Notes: generated by a model from the letters alone, not told the origin. Counted from the first letter of the stretch, positions 1 to 8,507 are shown. The stretch: DNA of 64,000 nucleotides from Halobacillus hunanensis (GCF_900166655.1 NZ_FVZB01000007.1:930001-994000), one strand, 5' to 3'. Numbers and translations are program-made.

Positions 1-1104
1 TTCCCCCATAAGAATTTGGAAGAGTGTCGTCTTTGCGACTTCATTACTTCCTACAAAGGCTATTTTATTATCCTTATTCATCGTAAAACTTACGTTATTT
101 AAAACTTTAACTCCATCAACTGTTTTAGATAAGTTTTCTACCGTTAATAAATCATTTCCAATTTCCCGATCTGCTTTAAAAGCGATATAAGGATATTTCC
201 TTGATGAAGGCTGAATATCATCCAAGGTAATCTTCTCAAGCAATTTTTTTCTAGAAGTGGCTTGCTTAGATTTCGATGCATTTGCACTAAATCGAGCAAC
301 AAATTCCTTAAGATCTTTAATTTTTTCTTCTTTTTTCTTATTTTGTTCCTCAGCCATTTTTTGTGCCAGCTGGCTTGATTCATACCAGAAGTCATAGTTC
401 CCAACATAGATTTGAATTTTACCAAAATCTAAATCGGCAATATGTGTACACACATTATTTAAGAAGTGTCGGTCGTGAGAAACTACAATTACGGTGTTCT
501 CAAAATCAATTAAGAAATCTTCTAGCCATTGAATGGCTTTAATATCCAAGTGGTTCGTCGGCTCATCCAGCAAAAGGACGTCCGGGTTGCCAAACAAAGC
601 CTGCGCAAGGAGAACCTTGACCTTTTCAGAACCGGCTAACTCTTTCATTTCCTTAGCATGCAGATCTTCACTAATTCCAAGTCCGGTTAATAAACGGGCA
701 GCTTCAGATTCTGCTTCCCAACCATTCATTTCAGCAAATTCACCTTCGAGTTCAGCCGCTCTCATTCCGTCTTCTTCTGTGAATTCGCCTTTCATATAAA
801 TGGCGTCTTTCTCCTGCATGACTTCATAAAGTCGTGTGTGACCCATAATAACAGTCTCAAGCACCTTATACTCGTCGTACTCAAAGTGGTTCTGCTTAAG
901 GACAGCAAGCCGCTGGTCGTTCTTTAAAGAAACATCACCTGTTTGCGGTTCTAGTTCCCCGCTTAATATTTTTAGAAATGTAGATTTACCAGCGCCATTT
1001 GCCCCAATTAATCCATAGCAATTTCCAGGCGTAAATTTTATATTAACATCCTCGAAAAGCTTCTGATCGCCAAAACGAAGACTAACATTAGTCACATTTA
1101 ACAT
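1..1104 (-). CDS. ABC-F family ATPase, YkpA/YbiT-like (3' part cut off by window edge)
   Basis: Duplicated-ATPase ABC-F protein without membrane segments; members act on ribosomes. The visible 368 codons run from the ATG at 1104 to the window edge with no stop, so the C-terminal part is missing. The first nucleotide-binding domain shows Walker A GANGAGKST near residue 35, the signature variant LAGSEKVKVLLAQ, Walker B LLLDEPTNHLD and an H-loop VVSHDRHFL. A Lys/Glu-rich linker follows, then the second domain starts with GSNEVAKTT in place of a canonical GxxGxGKT. The LAGSE signature points to the YkpA subgroup. The ribosome site GGAGGATTC precedes the ATG. The next gene upstream (DUF2252) is on the same strand 49 bases away. 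Subfamily assignment is from memory of the family. Confidence 0.9.
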   Translation of the reverse strand, partial: MLNVTNVSLRFGDQKLFEDVNIKFTPGNCYGLIGANGAGKSTFLKILSGELEPQTGDVSLKNDQRLAVLKQNHFEYDEYKVLETVIMGHTRLYEVMQEKDAIYMKGEFTEEDGMRAAELEGEFAEMNGWEAESEAARLLTGLGISEDLHAKEMKELAGSEKVKVLLAQALFGNPDVLLLDEPTNHLDIKAIQWLEDFLIDFENTVIVVSHDRHFLNNVCTHIADLDFGKIQIYVGNYDFWYESSQLAQKMAEEQNKKKEEKIKDLKEFVARFSANASKSKQATSRKKLLEKITLDDIQPSSRKYPYIAFKADREIGNDLLTVENLSKTVDGVKVLNNVSFTMNKDNKIAFVGSNEVAKTTLFQILMGE

Positions 1105-1153
1105 AACGAATCCTCCAGTATCTCAGTGTATAACATTCAAATTATATCATTCA

Positions 1154-2515
1154 TTATTGTGATCGAATAGGCTTTTTATTAGTTTTGTCCTGCAATTTCG
1201 GTGTTTCACTTATCCATTCATTAAATAGTTGGAAATCCGCTTCTACTACTTTTTGATAATAAGCGGACCACACCATGAGCTGCTGAATAAATCGAGTCCT
1301 ATTCGACTCAATCTCATGAAGAATCGCTTCTTCACTGTGATGATCCATCAAGCCGTCTTCGATATCTACATCAGCACGAGCATGAATTTTCGCTGTGATT
1401 TTCGCCATTGTCTTAACCGTGTCCACCATGGAATCAAATTCCTGTAAATCATCATCCCTTAACTCGTTGGTGAAAAGTGACCGCTCCCGGACATAAAAAT
1501 CATGTCCGTTAAATGTCAGATATCCTAAATAAGGATCGGCTTTGTGATGCATCGCCTGCTGTGTATGAACAACACGTCGACCTTGATGTTGATTTTCTTT
1601 CCAAAACGTCTCATCATAAGGAAAAAAGTAAGCAGGAATAGGTGTTCTTGCTTCTTTAGCTTCCAGAATAATATTAGAATGACCCTCGCCTGCAATCATA
1701 ATATAGTATCTTTCAAGTCCTGTCGATCCAATCCCGGCTCCTGCCTTTTTCATGACATCTTTAACAGCATAGAACTGAGGGTGTTTTTTGATGTTAGATG
1801 AAATGGATTCGATATAATCTTCCCACACACGGAGGAACTCCTCTTTTTCCTGATGTGATAAGTCAACTAAGTTATCATCATCGATCGCAGTCTTTATGGA
1901 ATCAAATTGAGCTGCTGAAGATTCCACTTCGGTTGAGGTCCACTTCTCTTCAAGGTTATGAAGGACGTTTTGGATCGGACCACTCGTGTTAGCTTTCGTA
2001 AATTGTAACTGAACGGGATCCTCTTCTCCAGAATAGAACCTTTGCAACTGACCGATATAGTCGTTTAAAAAAGACTCCACAAACTCTTCTGTATCATCTC
2101 CAGTATAGCCGTGTTGACTGCTCATTAAACGAATGCTGACTACCATACGCAGCACATCATATAAATAAGATCCAAAATATCCCTCATCAAAATCATCTAC
2201 GTCAAACACAACTTCTTTCTTTTCATTTTGAAAAGCACTGATATTATCGAAGTGAAGGTCTCCTAATAACCAAGTAGGTTTGTTCTCAGGTGTATGAAAC
2301 GTAAAGGGCAGACCTGTAACGTCATAATAGAATAAGTAAGCACTTCCTCTAAAAAAGCTGTAAGGGTCCTTACTCATTTTCCTATACTTGTTGCCTCTAT
2401 CTTCATCCGACAGCCCCATTAGCTTGCCGTCAAACTGATTAAATATCGTAGCTAATAATTGCTTTCTCAAATATCTTTTTGTTTCTGTAATTTCGTTTCG
2501 AATGCCGCTACTCAT
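1154..2515 (-). CDS. DUF2252 family protein
   Basis: A 453-residue soluble protein recognisable as DUF2252: it has a KYRKMSKDPYSFFRG block near residue 45, a GDLHFDN motif near residue 90 and a FDVDDFDE motif near residue 104. The GDLHxDN and DxDDFD blocks resemble the catalytic and metal loops of aminoglycoside-phosphotransferase-fold kinases, so a phosphotransfer role is possible, but no function is established that I know of. The start is set by an ATG with GGAAGTG eight bases upstream. No signal peptide or membrane segment is visible. A weak sigma-A-like site (TTGTAC, 17 bases, TATACT) lies just upstream. Its neighbours do not suggest a pathway. Confidence 0.85.
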   Translation of the reverse strand: MSSGIRNEITETKRYLRKQLLATIFNQFDGKLMGLSDEDRGNKYRKMSKDPYSFFRGSAYLFYYDVTGLPFTFHTPENKPTWLLGDLHFDNISAFQNEKKEVVFDVDDFDEGYFGSYLYDVLRMVVSIRLMSSQHGYTGDDTEEFVESFLNDYIGQLQRFYSGEEDPVQLQFTKANTSGPIQNVLHNLEEKWTSTEVESSAAQFDSIKTAIDDDNLVDLSHQEKEEFLRVWEDYIESISSNIKKHPQFYAVKDVMKKAGAGIGSTGLERYYIMIAGEGHSNIILEAKEARTPIPAYFFPYDETFWKENQHQGRRVVHTQQAMHHKADPYLGYLTFNGHDFYVRERSLFTNELRDDDLQEFDSMVDTVKTMAKITAKIHARADVDIEDGLMDHHSEEAILHEIESNRTRFIQQLMVWSAYYQKVVEADFQLFNEWISETPKLQDKTNKKPIRSQ

Positions 2516-2645
2516 TGTTTCACTTCCTTTTTTCGATGAATCCGATCCACCCCCAGTATAAAAGCACAGTTTATAATGTACAAAAAAAGAATCTTCAGAC
2601 TAAAAATACTAAGAACTTTACCATGTCTTCCTGTCAGGCTAGCAC

Positions 2646-2676
2646 ATAAAAAAAGACCCTCAAATGAGAGTCTTCA
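2646..2676 (-). terminator. Intrinsic terminator after the YdjO-like gene
   Basis: On the minus strand an AAGACTCTCA stem pairs with TGAGGGTCTT (one wobble) and is followed by seven T. Confidence 0.75.
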
Positions 2677-2680
2677 CTTC

Positions 2681-2887
2681 CTACGACTTGTAATATAAGC
2701 TGTTATTCTCGACTACTTGAAGCACTTTGCTGCTTGCTTCCATTTCATTTCCGCAAATCGGGCAAATTGCTTCTTCATCTGTTCTGAAGTTATCTCTCAT
2801 CCAGCAGTTGCAATCGTCTGATTTACATACCCAAATTTTTGTTTCTTCTTCAACTATTTCAGCCTGGTTCTTTTTACCGAATGCCAT
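2681..2887 (-). CDS. YdjO-like cold-inducible zinc-ribbon small protein
   Basis: A 68-residue protein resembling the B. subtilis YdjO family. Two cysteine pairs, CKSDDCNC near residues 19-26 and CPIC near residues 41-44, form a likely zinc ribbon; function is unknown. The ORF extends 19 codons upstream, but the ATG at 2887 is preferred because AGAGGAGG lies 11 bases before it and the longer N-terminus would run into the terminator of the upstream gene. It follows the cold-shock gene on the same strand, as is common for this family, but a 13-base-pair terminator separates the two, so it is probably reached by read-through or from its own promoter. No promoter of its own was clear. Confidence 0.8.
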   Translation of the reverse strand: MAFGKKNQAEIVEEETKIWVCKSDDCNCWMRDNFRTDEEAICPICGNEMEASSKVLQVVENNSLYYKS

Positions 2888-2926
2888 ACGTTTCGAAACC
2901 TCCTCTGGACATGAAAGAATTATGTA

Positions 2927-2960
2927 AAAGAGACTGACTACCACTCGAGTCAGTCTCTTT
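2927..2960 (-). terminator. Intrinsic terminator after csp
   Basis: A perfect 13-base-pair stem AAAGAGACTGACT/AGTCAGTCTCTTT with an 8-base loop is followed on the minus strand by TTTTAC. It lies between csp and the YdjO-like gene. Confidence 0.85.
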
Positions 2961-2965
2961 ACACC

Positions 2966-3166
2966 TTATAATTTAGTTACATTAGCAGCCTGTGGTCCAC
3001 GGTTGCCTTCAGTAATCTCAAATTCAACTGCTTGGCCTTCTTCCAGGGACTTAAATCCCTCTTCTTGGATCGCGCTGAAGTGAACGAATACATCGTCTTC
3101 TCCTTCAACTTCGATAAATCCAAAGCCTTTTTCAGCGTTAAACCATTTTACTGTACCAGTTTTCAT
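2966..3166 (-). CDS. Cold-shock protein, CspA/CspB family
   Basis: A single cold-shock domain of 66 residues that binds single-stranded RNA and DNA and acts as an RNA chaperone. RNP1 (KGFGFIEV) and RNP2 (VFVHFSAI) are intact, and the C-terminus ends [13 protein letters not shown]. The ATG at 3166 is chosen over an upstream in-frame ATG because it has GGAGGA nine bases before it and gives the standard family length. The gene is preceded by a strong promoter about 145 bases upstream, giving a long leader typical of cold-shock genes. That leader holds a hairpin followed by seven U (see separate entry). It is a paralogue of the cspD gene at 28673. Confidence 0.97.
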   Translation of the reverse strand: MKTGTVKWFNAEKGFGFIEVEGEDDVFVHFSAIQEEGFKSLEEGQAVEFEITEGNRGPQAANVTKL

Positions 3167-3218
3167 AAAAATGGGTCCTCCAATGTTTCTTAAAATTAAT
3201 ATGCGTTCCATAAGAAAT

Positions 3219-3281
3219 GAAAAAAATCACATATTATAAAAAGTACCAATAGGCATTGATCACTCTTTATAATAGGTGATT
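3219..3281 (-). promoter_or_regulatory. Terminator-like hairpin in the csp 5' leader
   Basis: On the minus strand, AATCACCTATTATAAA (3281-3266) pairs with TTTATAATATGTGATT (3240-3225) with one mismatch and a 25-base loop, and seven T follow (3226-3220). It lies inside the predicted leader, about 30 bases after the start of transcription and about 54 bases before the start codon. It may be an attenuator or a temperature-responsive structure; that is inference. Confidence 0.6.
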
Positions 3282-3316
3282 CATTATATGTTTGGCACAA
3301 ATTAATATTGTCTATT

Positions 3317-3345
3317 ATCATACTATAGTTCACCGGTGAAGTCAA
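3317..3345 (-). promoter_or_regulatory. Sigma-A promoter of csp with palindrome in spacer
   Basis: TTGACT (3345-3340), a 17-base spacer and TATGAT (3322-3317) on the minus strand; transcription would start near 3310. The perfect 12-base palindrome TTCACCGGTGAA (3329-3340) sits mostly in the spacer and touches the -35 box. Confidence 0.8.
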
Positions 3346-3388
3346 CTTCAGGCGCATACACCTGCTCTATTCATTCTATACAAAGAGT

Positions 3389-3420
3389 CAAAAGTTTATA
3401 CGTGCTTTTTTAAACTTTTT
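3389..3420 (-). terminator. Possible weak terminator after the SOD-like gene
   Basis: An AT-rich 9-base-pair repeat AAAAGTTTA/TAAACTTTT with a 12-base loop overlaps the stop codon of the SOD-like gene and is followed on the minus strand by a short T tract. Confidence 0.35.
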
Positions 3421-3910
3421 CAATCACCCCACAGGCAATTCTCTTGCCAGCATCCCCGCTAGGTTGAGATTGATAGTCATCAGGACCTTGATGGATAATA
3501 ACAGCTTTCCCTATTATATCTTCAACATGAAATCGATCCGTGAAGAAAATCATTCTTGAACGACCCTGATTGGAAAATAATACCGGGAAGTCTCCAGCAT
3601 GATTGCCATGAGGCTGATCATCGGGATTCCAATGTCCGCCAGCGGATTGGAAAGGATTTTCACCATCACCAATTTCACATGCTCCGTTTTCATGAATATG
3701 AAAGCCATGTGGTCCAATCTGAACGCCATTTTTCACTTGAAAGTCAGGAAGGCCTTCTACCTGAACAAATACCTCCACCCCATATGGACGTTGATAAAAT
3801 TGCACAACTCCTCTTAGTTCAGGAGCAAGCGGACTGCTTTTAAAACTTACTCGTGCCTGCTCAGGCTGATAATTAGGTCTGATGGGTGGATACGGATGTT
3901 GATAATACAT
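3410..3910 (-). CDS. Cu/Zn superoxide dismutase-like protein without signal peptide
   Basis: A 166-residue SodC-family protein that would dismutate superoxide. All expected metal ligands appear present: copper ligands H71, H73, H93 and H140 (HGFHIHENG, GGHWNP, VIIHQG), zinc ligands H93, H101, H104 and D107 (PHGNHAGDFP), the active-site arginine R157 and the disulfide pair C78/C160. The B. subtilis paralogue YojM is known to lack copper ligands, so this copy differs. The N-terminus MYYQHPYPPIRPN is rich in Tyr, Pro and His, with no signal peptide or lipobox; it recalls spore-coat proteins, but coat location is inference. GGAGGAGATGCC precedes the ATG. It is divergent from the SurA-N lipoprotein gene. 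Confidence 0.9.
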   Translation of the reverse strand: MYYQHPYPPIRPNYQPEQARVSFKSSPLAPELRGVVQFYQRPYGVEVFVQVEGLPDFQVKNGVQIGPHGFHIHENGACEIGDGENPFQSAGGHWNPDDQPHGNHAGDFPVLFSNQGRSRMIFFTDRFHVEDIIGKAVIIHQGPDDYQSQPSGDAGKRIACGVIEKV

Positions 3911-3969
3911 GGCATCTCCTCCTTTTATACCAATATATGCAGCGAATCTTCAAAACATGTCCTTTCAAA

Positions 3970-3998
3970 TTTACATCAATATCACGATGTGCTACACT
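3970..3998 (+). promoter_or_regulatory. Sigma-A promoter of the SurA-N lipoprotein gene
   Basis: TTTACA, a 17-base spacer and TACACT; transcription would start about 30 bases before the start codon. The same hexamer pair occurs before the lipoprotein gene at 33284. Confidence 0.65.
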
Positions 3999-4034
3999 CC
4001 ATTTAATGTCTCAACAAGTAAAAGGAGAGATGAC

Positions 4035-4730
4035 ATGAAAAAAATATGGATTACATCGTTAATCGCTGTACTTGCTTTATTTAGTTTGGCTGCCTGCTCA
4101 GGAGGAGACAACTCTGAAAGTAGTAAAAAAGAAGAAAATGCCAAGAGTGAGAAAAGTGAAGGTGAGAGCAAGACAGGTCCTGTTGCAACCGTAAACGGAC
4201 AAGAAATTCCGCGTAAGGAGTTTAATCAGCAGCTAGAAGGTACTAAACAGCGATATAAACAAATGGGTATGAAGATTGAAGGTAAAGAGAAACAAATGGA
4301 ACAAGGTGTAGTTAACCAACTTATCGGAATTGAGCTATTAAGTCAAAAAGCAACGGAAGCAAATATTAAAGTATCAAAAGAAGAAGTAGAAAAAGGATAT
4401 GAACAATTTGCCTCCAAATTTCCTTCTGAGGAAGAGCGAAAGAAAGCTCTTGAAGAAAGCGGCATGACCGAAGATAAAGTGAAAAAGCAATTAGAGGAAA
4501 ATATCAAAATTCAAAAATATGTAGCAGAAAATACGAAAGAAGTTACAGTAAGTGACGAAGAAGCCAAGAAACAGTATGAGTCTATGATGAAAGGTCAAAA
4601 AAATGCTCCTAAATTCGAGGAAGCCAAAAAACAAATCAAACAGCAAATCAAGAGTCAAAAGCAAGGTCAGCAAGTTACAAAGCTTGTCGAAAAACTTCGT
4701 AAAGAAGCAGATGTGAAAGTGACCCTATAA
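4035..4730 (+). CDS. SurA N-terminal-domain lipoprotein (PrsA-like, no PPIase domain)
   Basis: A 231-residue predicted lipoprotein. The signal peptide ends in the lipobox LAAC near residue 21, followed by a Ser/Lys/Glu-rich linker to about residue 48. The segment VATVNGQEIPRKEFNQQL opens a SurA_N-type chaperone domain built of Lys/Glu-rich helices. PrsA foldases carry a parvulin PPIase domain in the middle; none is recognisable here and the protein is shorter, so it is more likely a chaperone than an isomerase. The ATG at 4035, with AAAGGAGAGATGAC before it, is chosen because it starts a proper signal peptide. A promoter is seen at 3970. A perfect 18-base-pair terminator follows. Confidence 0.85.
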   Translation: MKKIWITSLIAVLALFSLAACSGGDNSESSKKEENAKSEKSEGESKTGPVATVNGQEIPRKEFNQQLEGTKQRYKQMGMKIEGKEKQMEQGVVNQLIGIELLSQKATEANIKVSKEEVEKGYEQFASKFPSEEERKKALEESGMTEDKVKKQLEENIKIQKYVAENTKEVTVSDEEAKKQYESMMKGQKNAPKFEEAKKQIKQQIKSQKQGQQVTKLVEKLRKEADVKVTL

Positions 4731-4740
4731 CTATATAAAT

Positions 4741-4785
4741 GAAAAAGAAGATCCTGGAACGAACAAGTCCAGGATCTTCTTTTTC
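4741..4785. terminator. Bidirectional intrinsic terminator
   Basis: A perfect 18-base-pair stem (4741-4758 with 4768-4785) begins with GAAAAAGAAG and ends CTTCTTTTTC, so it has T tracts in both directions. It separates the convergent lipoprotein and dynA genes. Confidence 0.9.
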
Positions 4786-4791
4786 ATTTTA

Positions 4792-7700
4792 TCATATGAT
4801 TTCTTTTAATTTATCATGTTGTTCTTGCAAATAAGTCACGTTAACAGGGTGTTTCAAACTATATGTTAGCCTGTTGAAACTATGATCTAATTCCTTTCGC
4901 CAATTGTCTCTAGCCGCTTGTAAAGACAGTAGACATTGCTCTATATAGTACTGATCTATAGTATGTTTTACCTTGTAAATCGCATCATGAAGCGACGGGC
5001 TTACCCGCTCACTGAACTTCTCCTTCATCCGCTCCTTCTCATTAAGCTCAAAAAATGATTTTGTTCCTTTAAATAGTTGTAATACATCAGCAAGCTCTTT
5101 TTCATGAAGCGACAGCTTTTGATCTATATCAGGTGGAGCAATCGTATTCCATTCAAAGCTGCTTAGGGTTAGCGAACGGTTAATCCTTCGTATCTCTTCT
5201 TCATAATCTTTCTTATACTGCTCCACTAACTCCTTAATAAATACTTCGATTCTAAGGGTTACAGCCTTTATTTCCTGGTTCATTTCAAATTCCACTTCGT
5301 GCAACAGTTCACCTGCCGACTCCTCAATTTGTTCTTTAGCTTCTGAACGATCCCCCTTAATGACTGCGGGGTTAAAATGGTTCTTAAAATAATCATTGAA
5401 GTTTAACATCATTCGCTGGTGAACAAAATGCAGTTGTTTATCCACTTTTTGTGTTATTGCTTTTTCTCCTCTTGCTTCTGATTTTTGCTGAAGCACTTGC
5501 TGAGCTCTGCTTTGTTCATCCTCTAACATGGTAAGCTTCTCTTCCCTATCCTGCTCGCTAAGCCTGGCATGCTCGATAATGGTTTGTAAAGAAGATACCG
5601 CTTCGTTAAGATCATGTTCGATCGAATGATGGAGTACTTCTGTTAGTTCCTCTTGCAAAAATCGTTCAAATCGCTCTTCAAAAGGAAGTAAGCCGCTGTT
5701 TAATCTTTCATGGGTTTGCTTTTCCTTTAATCCTTGCAAACTCGATAATGAATAGATACGCGGTTTGCGAATTTGAAACTGAAGGAGCTGTTCCTGCAAA
5801 TAACGTTCAACTTGGTGTTTTTCCTCCTCATCTTCAGCTAAATCTGCCGCATTGATAATGAAAAACATTTTATCCATAGAGAATGCATCCTTCACTCGTC
5901 CAAGCTGCGTTAAAAAGGATTGATCTGCTTTTGAGAACGGATGATTGTAATAAGTTACGAAAAGAATGGCATCAGCATTTTTAATATATTCAAATGATAC
6001 ATTGGTATGGCGGGCATTTACAGAATCCGCCCCTGGGGTATCCACAAGTGTTATACCTGCAAGTGTCCATTCACAATCATAATGAAGCTCCATCCACTCA
6101 ATAAAGCATGATTTTTTTTCTTCTGACACGAATGCTGCAAAACGATCCAATGTTATGGTCATTTCCTGACTAATTTTAGGAGCCATTTCTTCATAACCAG
6201 CCAGAAAAGCTTGAAGAAATGATCGCTTTTTGTGATCCAGCTTCTGCAGTTTGTTTTCTTCTAACGAAACAATGTCTTGATAGGCTTCTTCTAGACTTCT
6301 ATAGCTTTTAAGCACTTTCTTACCAGCAAAGGCGAGGTCTTCCAATAACTGTTCTTCGCCTTTAACTCTGACTGTCACTGTCCCATGAGGATGCTGCTTT
6401 GATGAGGCTGTGATCTTATTGATCGTTGCGGTAGTTGGATTAGGAGATACCGGTAATACTTGCTCTCCTAATAATGCATTGGCAAATGATGATTTTCCTG
6501 CACTAAAGGCTCCGAATAAAGCGATCGTATATTGCTGGTGGTCAAGCCTCCGCTGTTTCCCGCGAAGCTGAGTGACCAAATACTCAAAACCATCAAGGTT
6601 GCTTAACACGTCCTGTGCCTCGACAAGTTTATGGTGAATATGTGTCTTTTTCGTTACAGCTGTTTCTCGAAGTTCCTGAACTTCAAGATCGTCTGGTTTC
6701 ACTACACTTGGCTTTGCTTCCTGATATTCCAGCTCATGACTGGACTGAACCTTTATACGTGACTGCAAATTCTGAAGTGCGCGGTCAACTTGATTTTCGA
6801 TCTCTTTGTTAGGGGCTTGTTCCGTAAATGTATGCCGTAACTGCTGCTCAACTTCCTTAATTGCACCTTCCAGTTCAGAAAGTTCTTCTTCTGCTTGTGA
6901 TTTATGCTCATATGCCTTAAATAACTGTTGATGGGCTTTCGTTTCAGCTTCATTTCTCTGCTGTAGCAGTCTCTCTACCTGTTCCCACCATTGATTCAAC
7001 TGGCTGCGGCCATAGCGTTGAATATCTTTAGACAATTGATCGGTGTATCGAAGGACATACTCCCCCGTAACAGAGGCACCCGTTTCAATTAATTGTTGTA
7101 ATCTGGATGACGGATACTCAATGTCGAAGGATTGGGTGTCATGAATAATCGTACTGTCGGCTATCGCATTTTCCTCGAGCAACTGCATCATCCGTTCACG
7201 TAATGGCCAGGTTACATTTTTTTCTATCGTCTGCTTTAATTGCTCATGAAAGTTTTCAAATCGAAAATCTCGCTCTTCTTCCGTTTTTTTCTTCGTAAGA
7301 ATAAAACCTACTTTAAATCCAGGCTGCATCGATTCCAAATATAAACGAGCATACTCCCGTAATTCACTTGGCATTAGATAAGCATTCGATAAAAATGCGA
7401 GCACTCTATTTTCGAATTGTTCTCGAGTTTTCGGTATTCTCTCCTTCTGAGCTTCTAGCAAAGACCCTGTCTCGTCGGCCTCCTGTTCCGCAATGATTTG
7501 ATCATCATAGCCGATCTGGTTATAAAGGGTATCCATTTGCTCTTCATAAATTGATCTGTAATCACTAACGCTTTCACAAATAATGGCAGAAGCATGATGT
7601 AAAGCCATTTGATTTGGTGAAGCATTCTTAAACACCGTTCGGAAAGTTTCGCTGACTTGTTCAATTTGATTAGCTGAATGGGTTTGTTCTTTTAACGATG

Positions 7701-8409
7701 TATAAAAAATGTGCTCAGGTTCAATTCCCCACATGTCCAAGGAATTCTTAACACTTTGCTGAAATTGGGCAAAAGTTAACTCCGCTTCGTTATGTTTATC
7801 CACTTGATTAATAATGATGGCAAACGGAATCTGACGTTGTTGCATTTCCAGTAAAAAGCTTAAATTGACTTCAGATTGAACATGATTATAATCCATCACG
7901 TAAAACATGTAGTCCATTAAGTGCAGAGAAGATTCGGTAATAAACCGATCTGCGTCCCGCGTTGAATCAACCCCTGGTGTGTCTAATATTTTCACATGGG
8001 AAGGAATTTCAGTTAATGGTCGTTGAATATCAAGGCCGGTTATTTTTTCTCCTTCTCGGCACATTGCCTGAATGGTTTTGATATCAATAGACCCCTCATA
8101 TTTGACCGGGTCATGCTCACTGAAATAGGCAATCGTCGCTTCAGGTCCATTCGATAATTTAACAATGTTTGCACTCGTTGGAATCGGACTAGAAGGCAAT
8201 ATGGAATGATCGACAAGATGGTTAATCATCGTTGACTTGCCCGCTGAAAAATGTCCTGCAAAACCGATCATTATTTCTTGCCTAGTCACCTTTTCAATTA
8301 GTTCCAGGACTTTGTTAGCTTGGAACTGGTTATATTTTTCAAGTTCACTGTATAACGATTCTAACCTGGCAATCGTATTAGTATGGGCATCTATGGTGGA
8401 CACAGACAT
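4792..8409 (-). CDS. dynA: Two-headed bacterial dynamin-like GTPase DynA (YpbR)
   Basis: A 1205-residue fused double dynamin, close to the roughly 1190 residues of B. subtilis DynA, which tethers and fuses membranes and protects cells from membrane damage. The N-terminal GTPase shows GHFSAGKST near residue 52, LDTPGVDS and NQVDK. The second, near residue 629, shows GAFSAGKSS, VDTPGADS and NAADLAED. Between and after the GTPase heads are long Glu/Gln-rich helices, as in dynamin stalks. No conventional transmembrane segment is obvious. The ATG is supported by AAGGAG ten bases upstream. It converges on the lipoprotein gene through a shared terminator. The two heads show that this is the fused form and not a tandem gene pair. 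Confidence 0.95.
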   Translation of the reverse strand: MSVSTIDAHTNTIARLESLYSELEKYNQFQANKVLELIEKVTRQEIMIGFAGHFSAGKSTMINHLVDHSILPSSPIPTSANIVKLSNGPEATIAYFSEHDPVKYEGSIDIKTIQAMCREGEKITGLDIQRPLTEIPSHVKILDTPGVDSTRDADRFITESSLHLMDYMFYVMDYNHVQSEVNLSFLLEMQQRQIPFAIIINQVDKHNEAELTFAQFQQSVKNSLDMWGIEPEHIFYTSLKEQTHSANQIEQVSETFRTVFKNASPNQMALHHASAIICESVSDYRSIYEEQMDTLYNQIGYDDQIIAEQEADETGSLLEAQKERIPKTREQFENRVLAFLSNAYLMPSELREYARLYLESMQPGFKVGFILTKKKTEEERDFRFENFHEQLKQTIEKNVTWPLRERMMQLLEENAIADSTIIHDTQSFDIEYPSSRLQQLIETGASVTGEYVLRYTDQLSKDIQRYGRSQLNQWWEQVERLLQQRNEAETKAHQQLFKAYEHKSQAEEELSELEGAIKEVEQQLRHTFTEQAPNKEIENQVDRALQNLQSRIKVQSSHELEYQEAKPSVVKPDDLEVQELRETAVTKKTHIHHKLVEAQDVLSNLDGFEYLVTQLRGKQRRLDHQQYTIALFGAFSAGKSSFANALLGEQVLPVSPNPTTATINKITASSKQHPHGTVTVRVKGEEQLLEDLAFAGKKVLKSYRSLEEAYQDIVSLEENKLQKLDHKKRSFLQAFLAGYEEMAPKISQEMTITLDRFAAFVSEEKKSCFIEWMELHYDCEWTLAGITLVDTPGADSVNARHTNVSFEYIKNADAILFVTYYNHPFSKADQSFLTQLGRVKDAFSMDKMFFIINAADLAEDEEEKHQVERYLQEQLLQFQIRKPRIYSLSSLQGLKEKQTHERLNSGLLPFEERFERFLQEELTEVLHHSIEHDLNEAVSSLQTIIEHARLSEQDREEKLTMLEDEQSRAQQVLQQKSEARGEKAITQKVDKQLHFVHQRMMLNFNDYFKNHFNPAVIKGDRSEAKEQIEESAGELLHEVEFEMNQEIKAVTLRIEVFIKELVEQYKKDYEEEIRRINRSLTLSSFEWNTIAPPDIDQKLSLHEKELADVLQLFKGTKSFFELNEKERMKEKFSERVSPSLHDAIYKVKHTIDQYYIEQCLLSLQAARDNWRKELDHSFNRLTYSLKHPVNVTYLQEQHDKLKEII

Positions 8410-8507
8410 TGCTTTTAATCTCCTTTATGTCTTGTATGTTACTTATTAGTTTACTCAAGATCGATGGAAACTCTCAAGTTTAACTTCATTTCTTACACAT
8501 AAAATAA

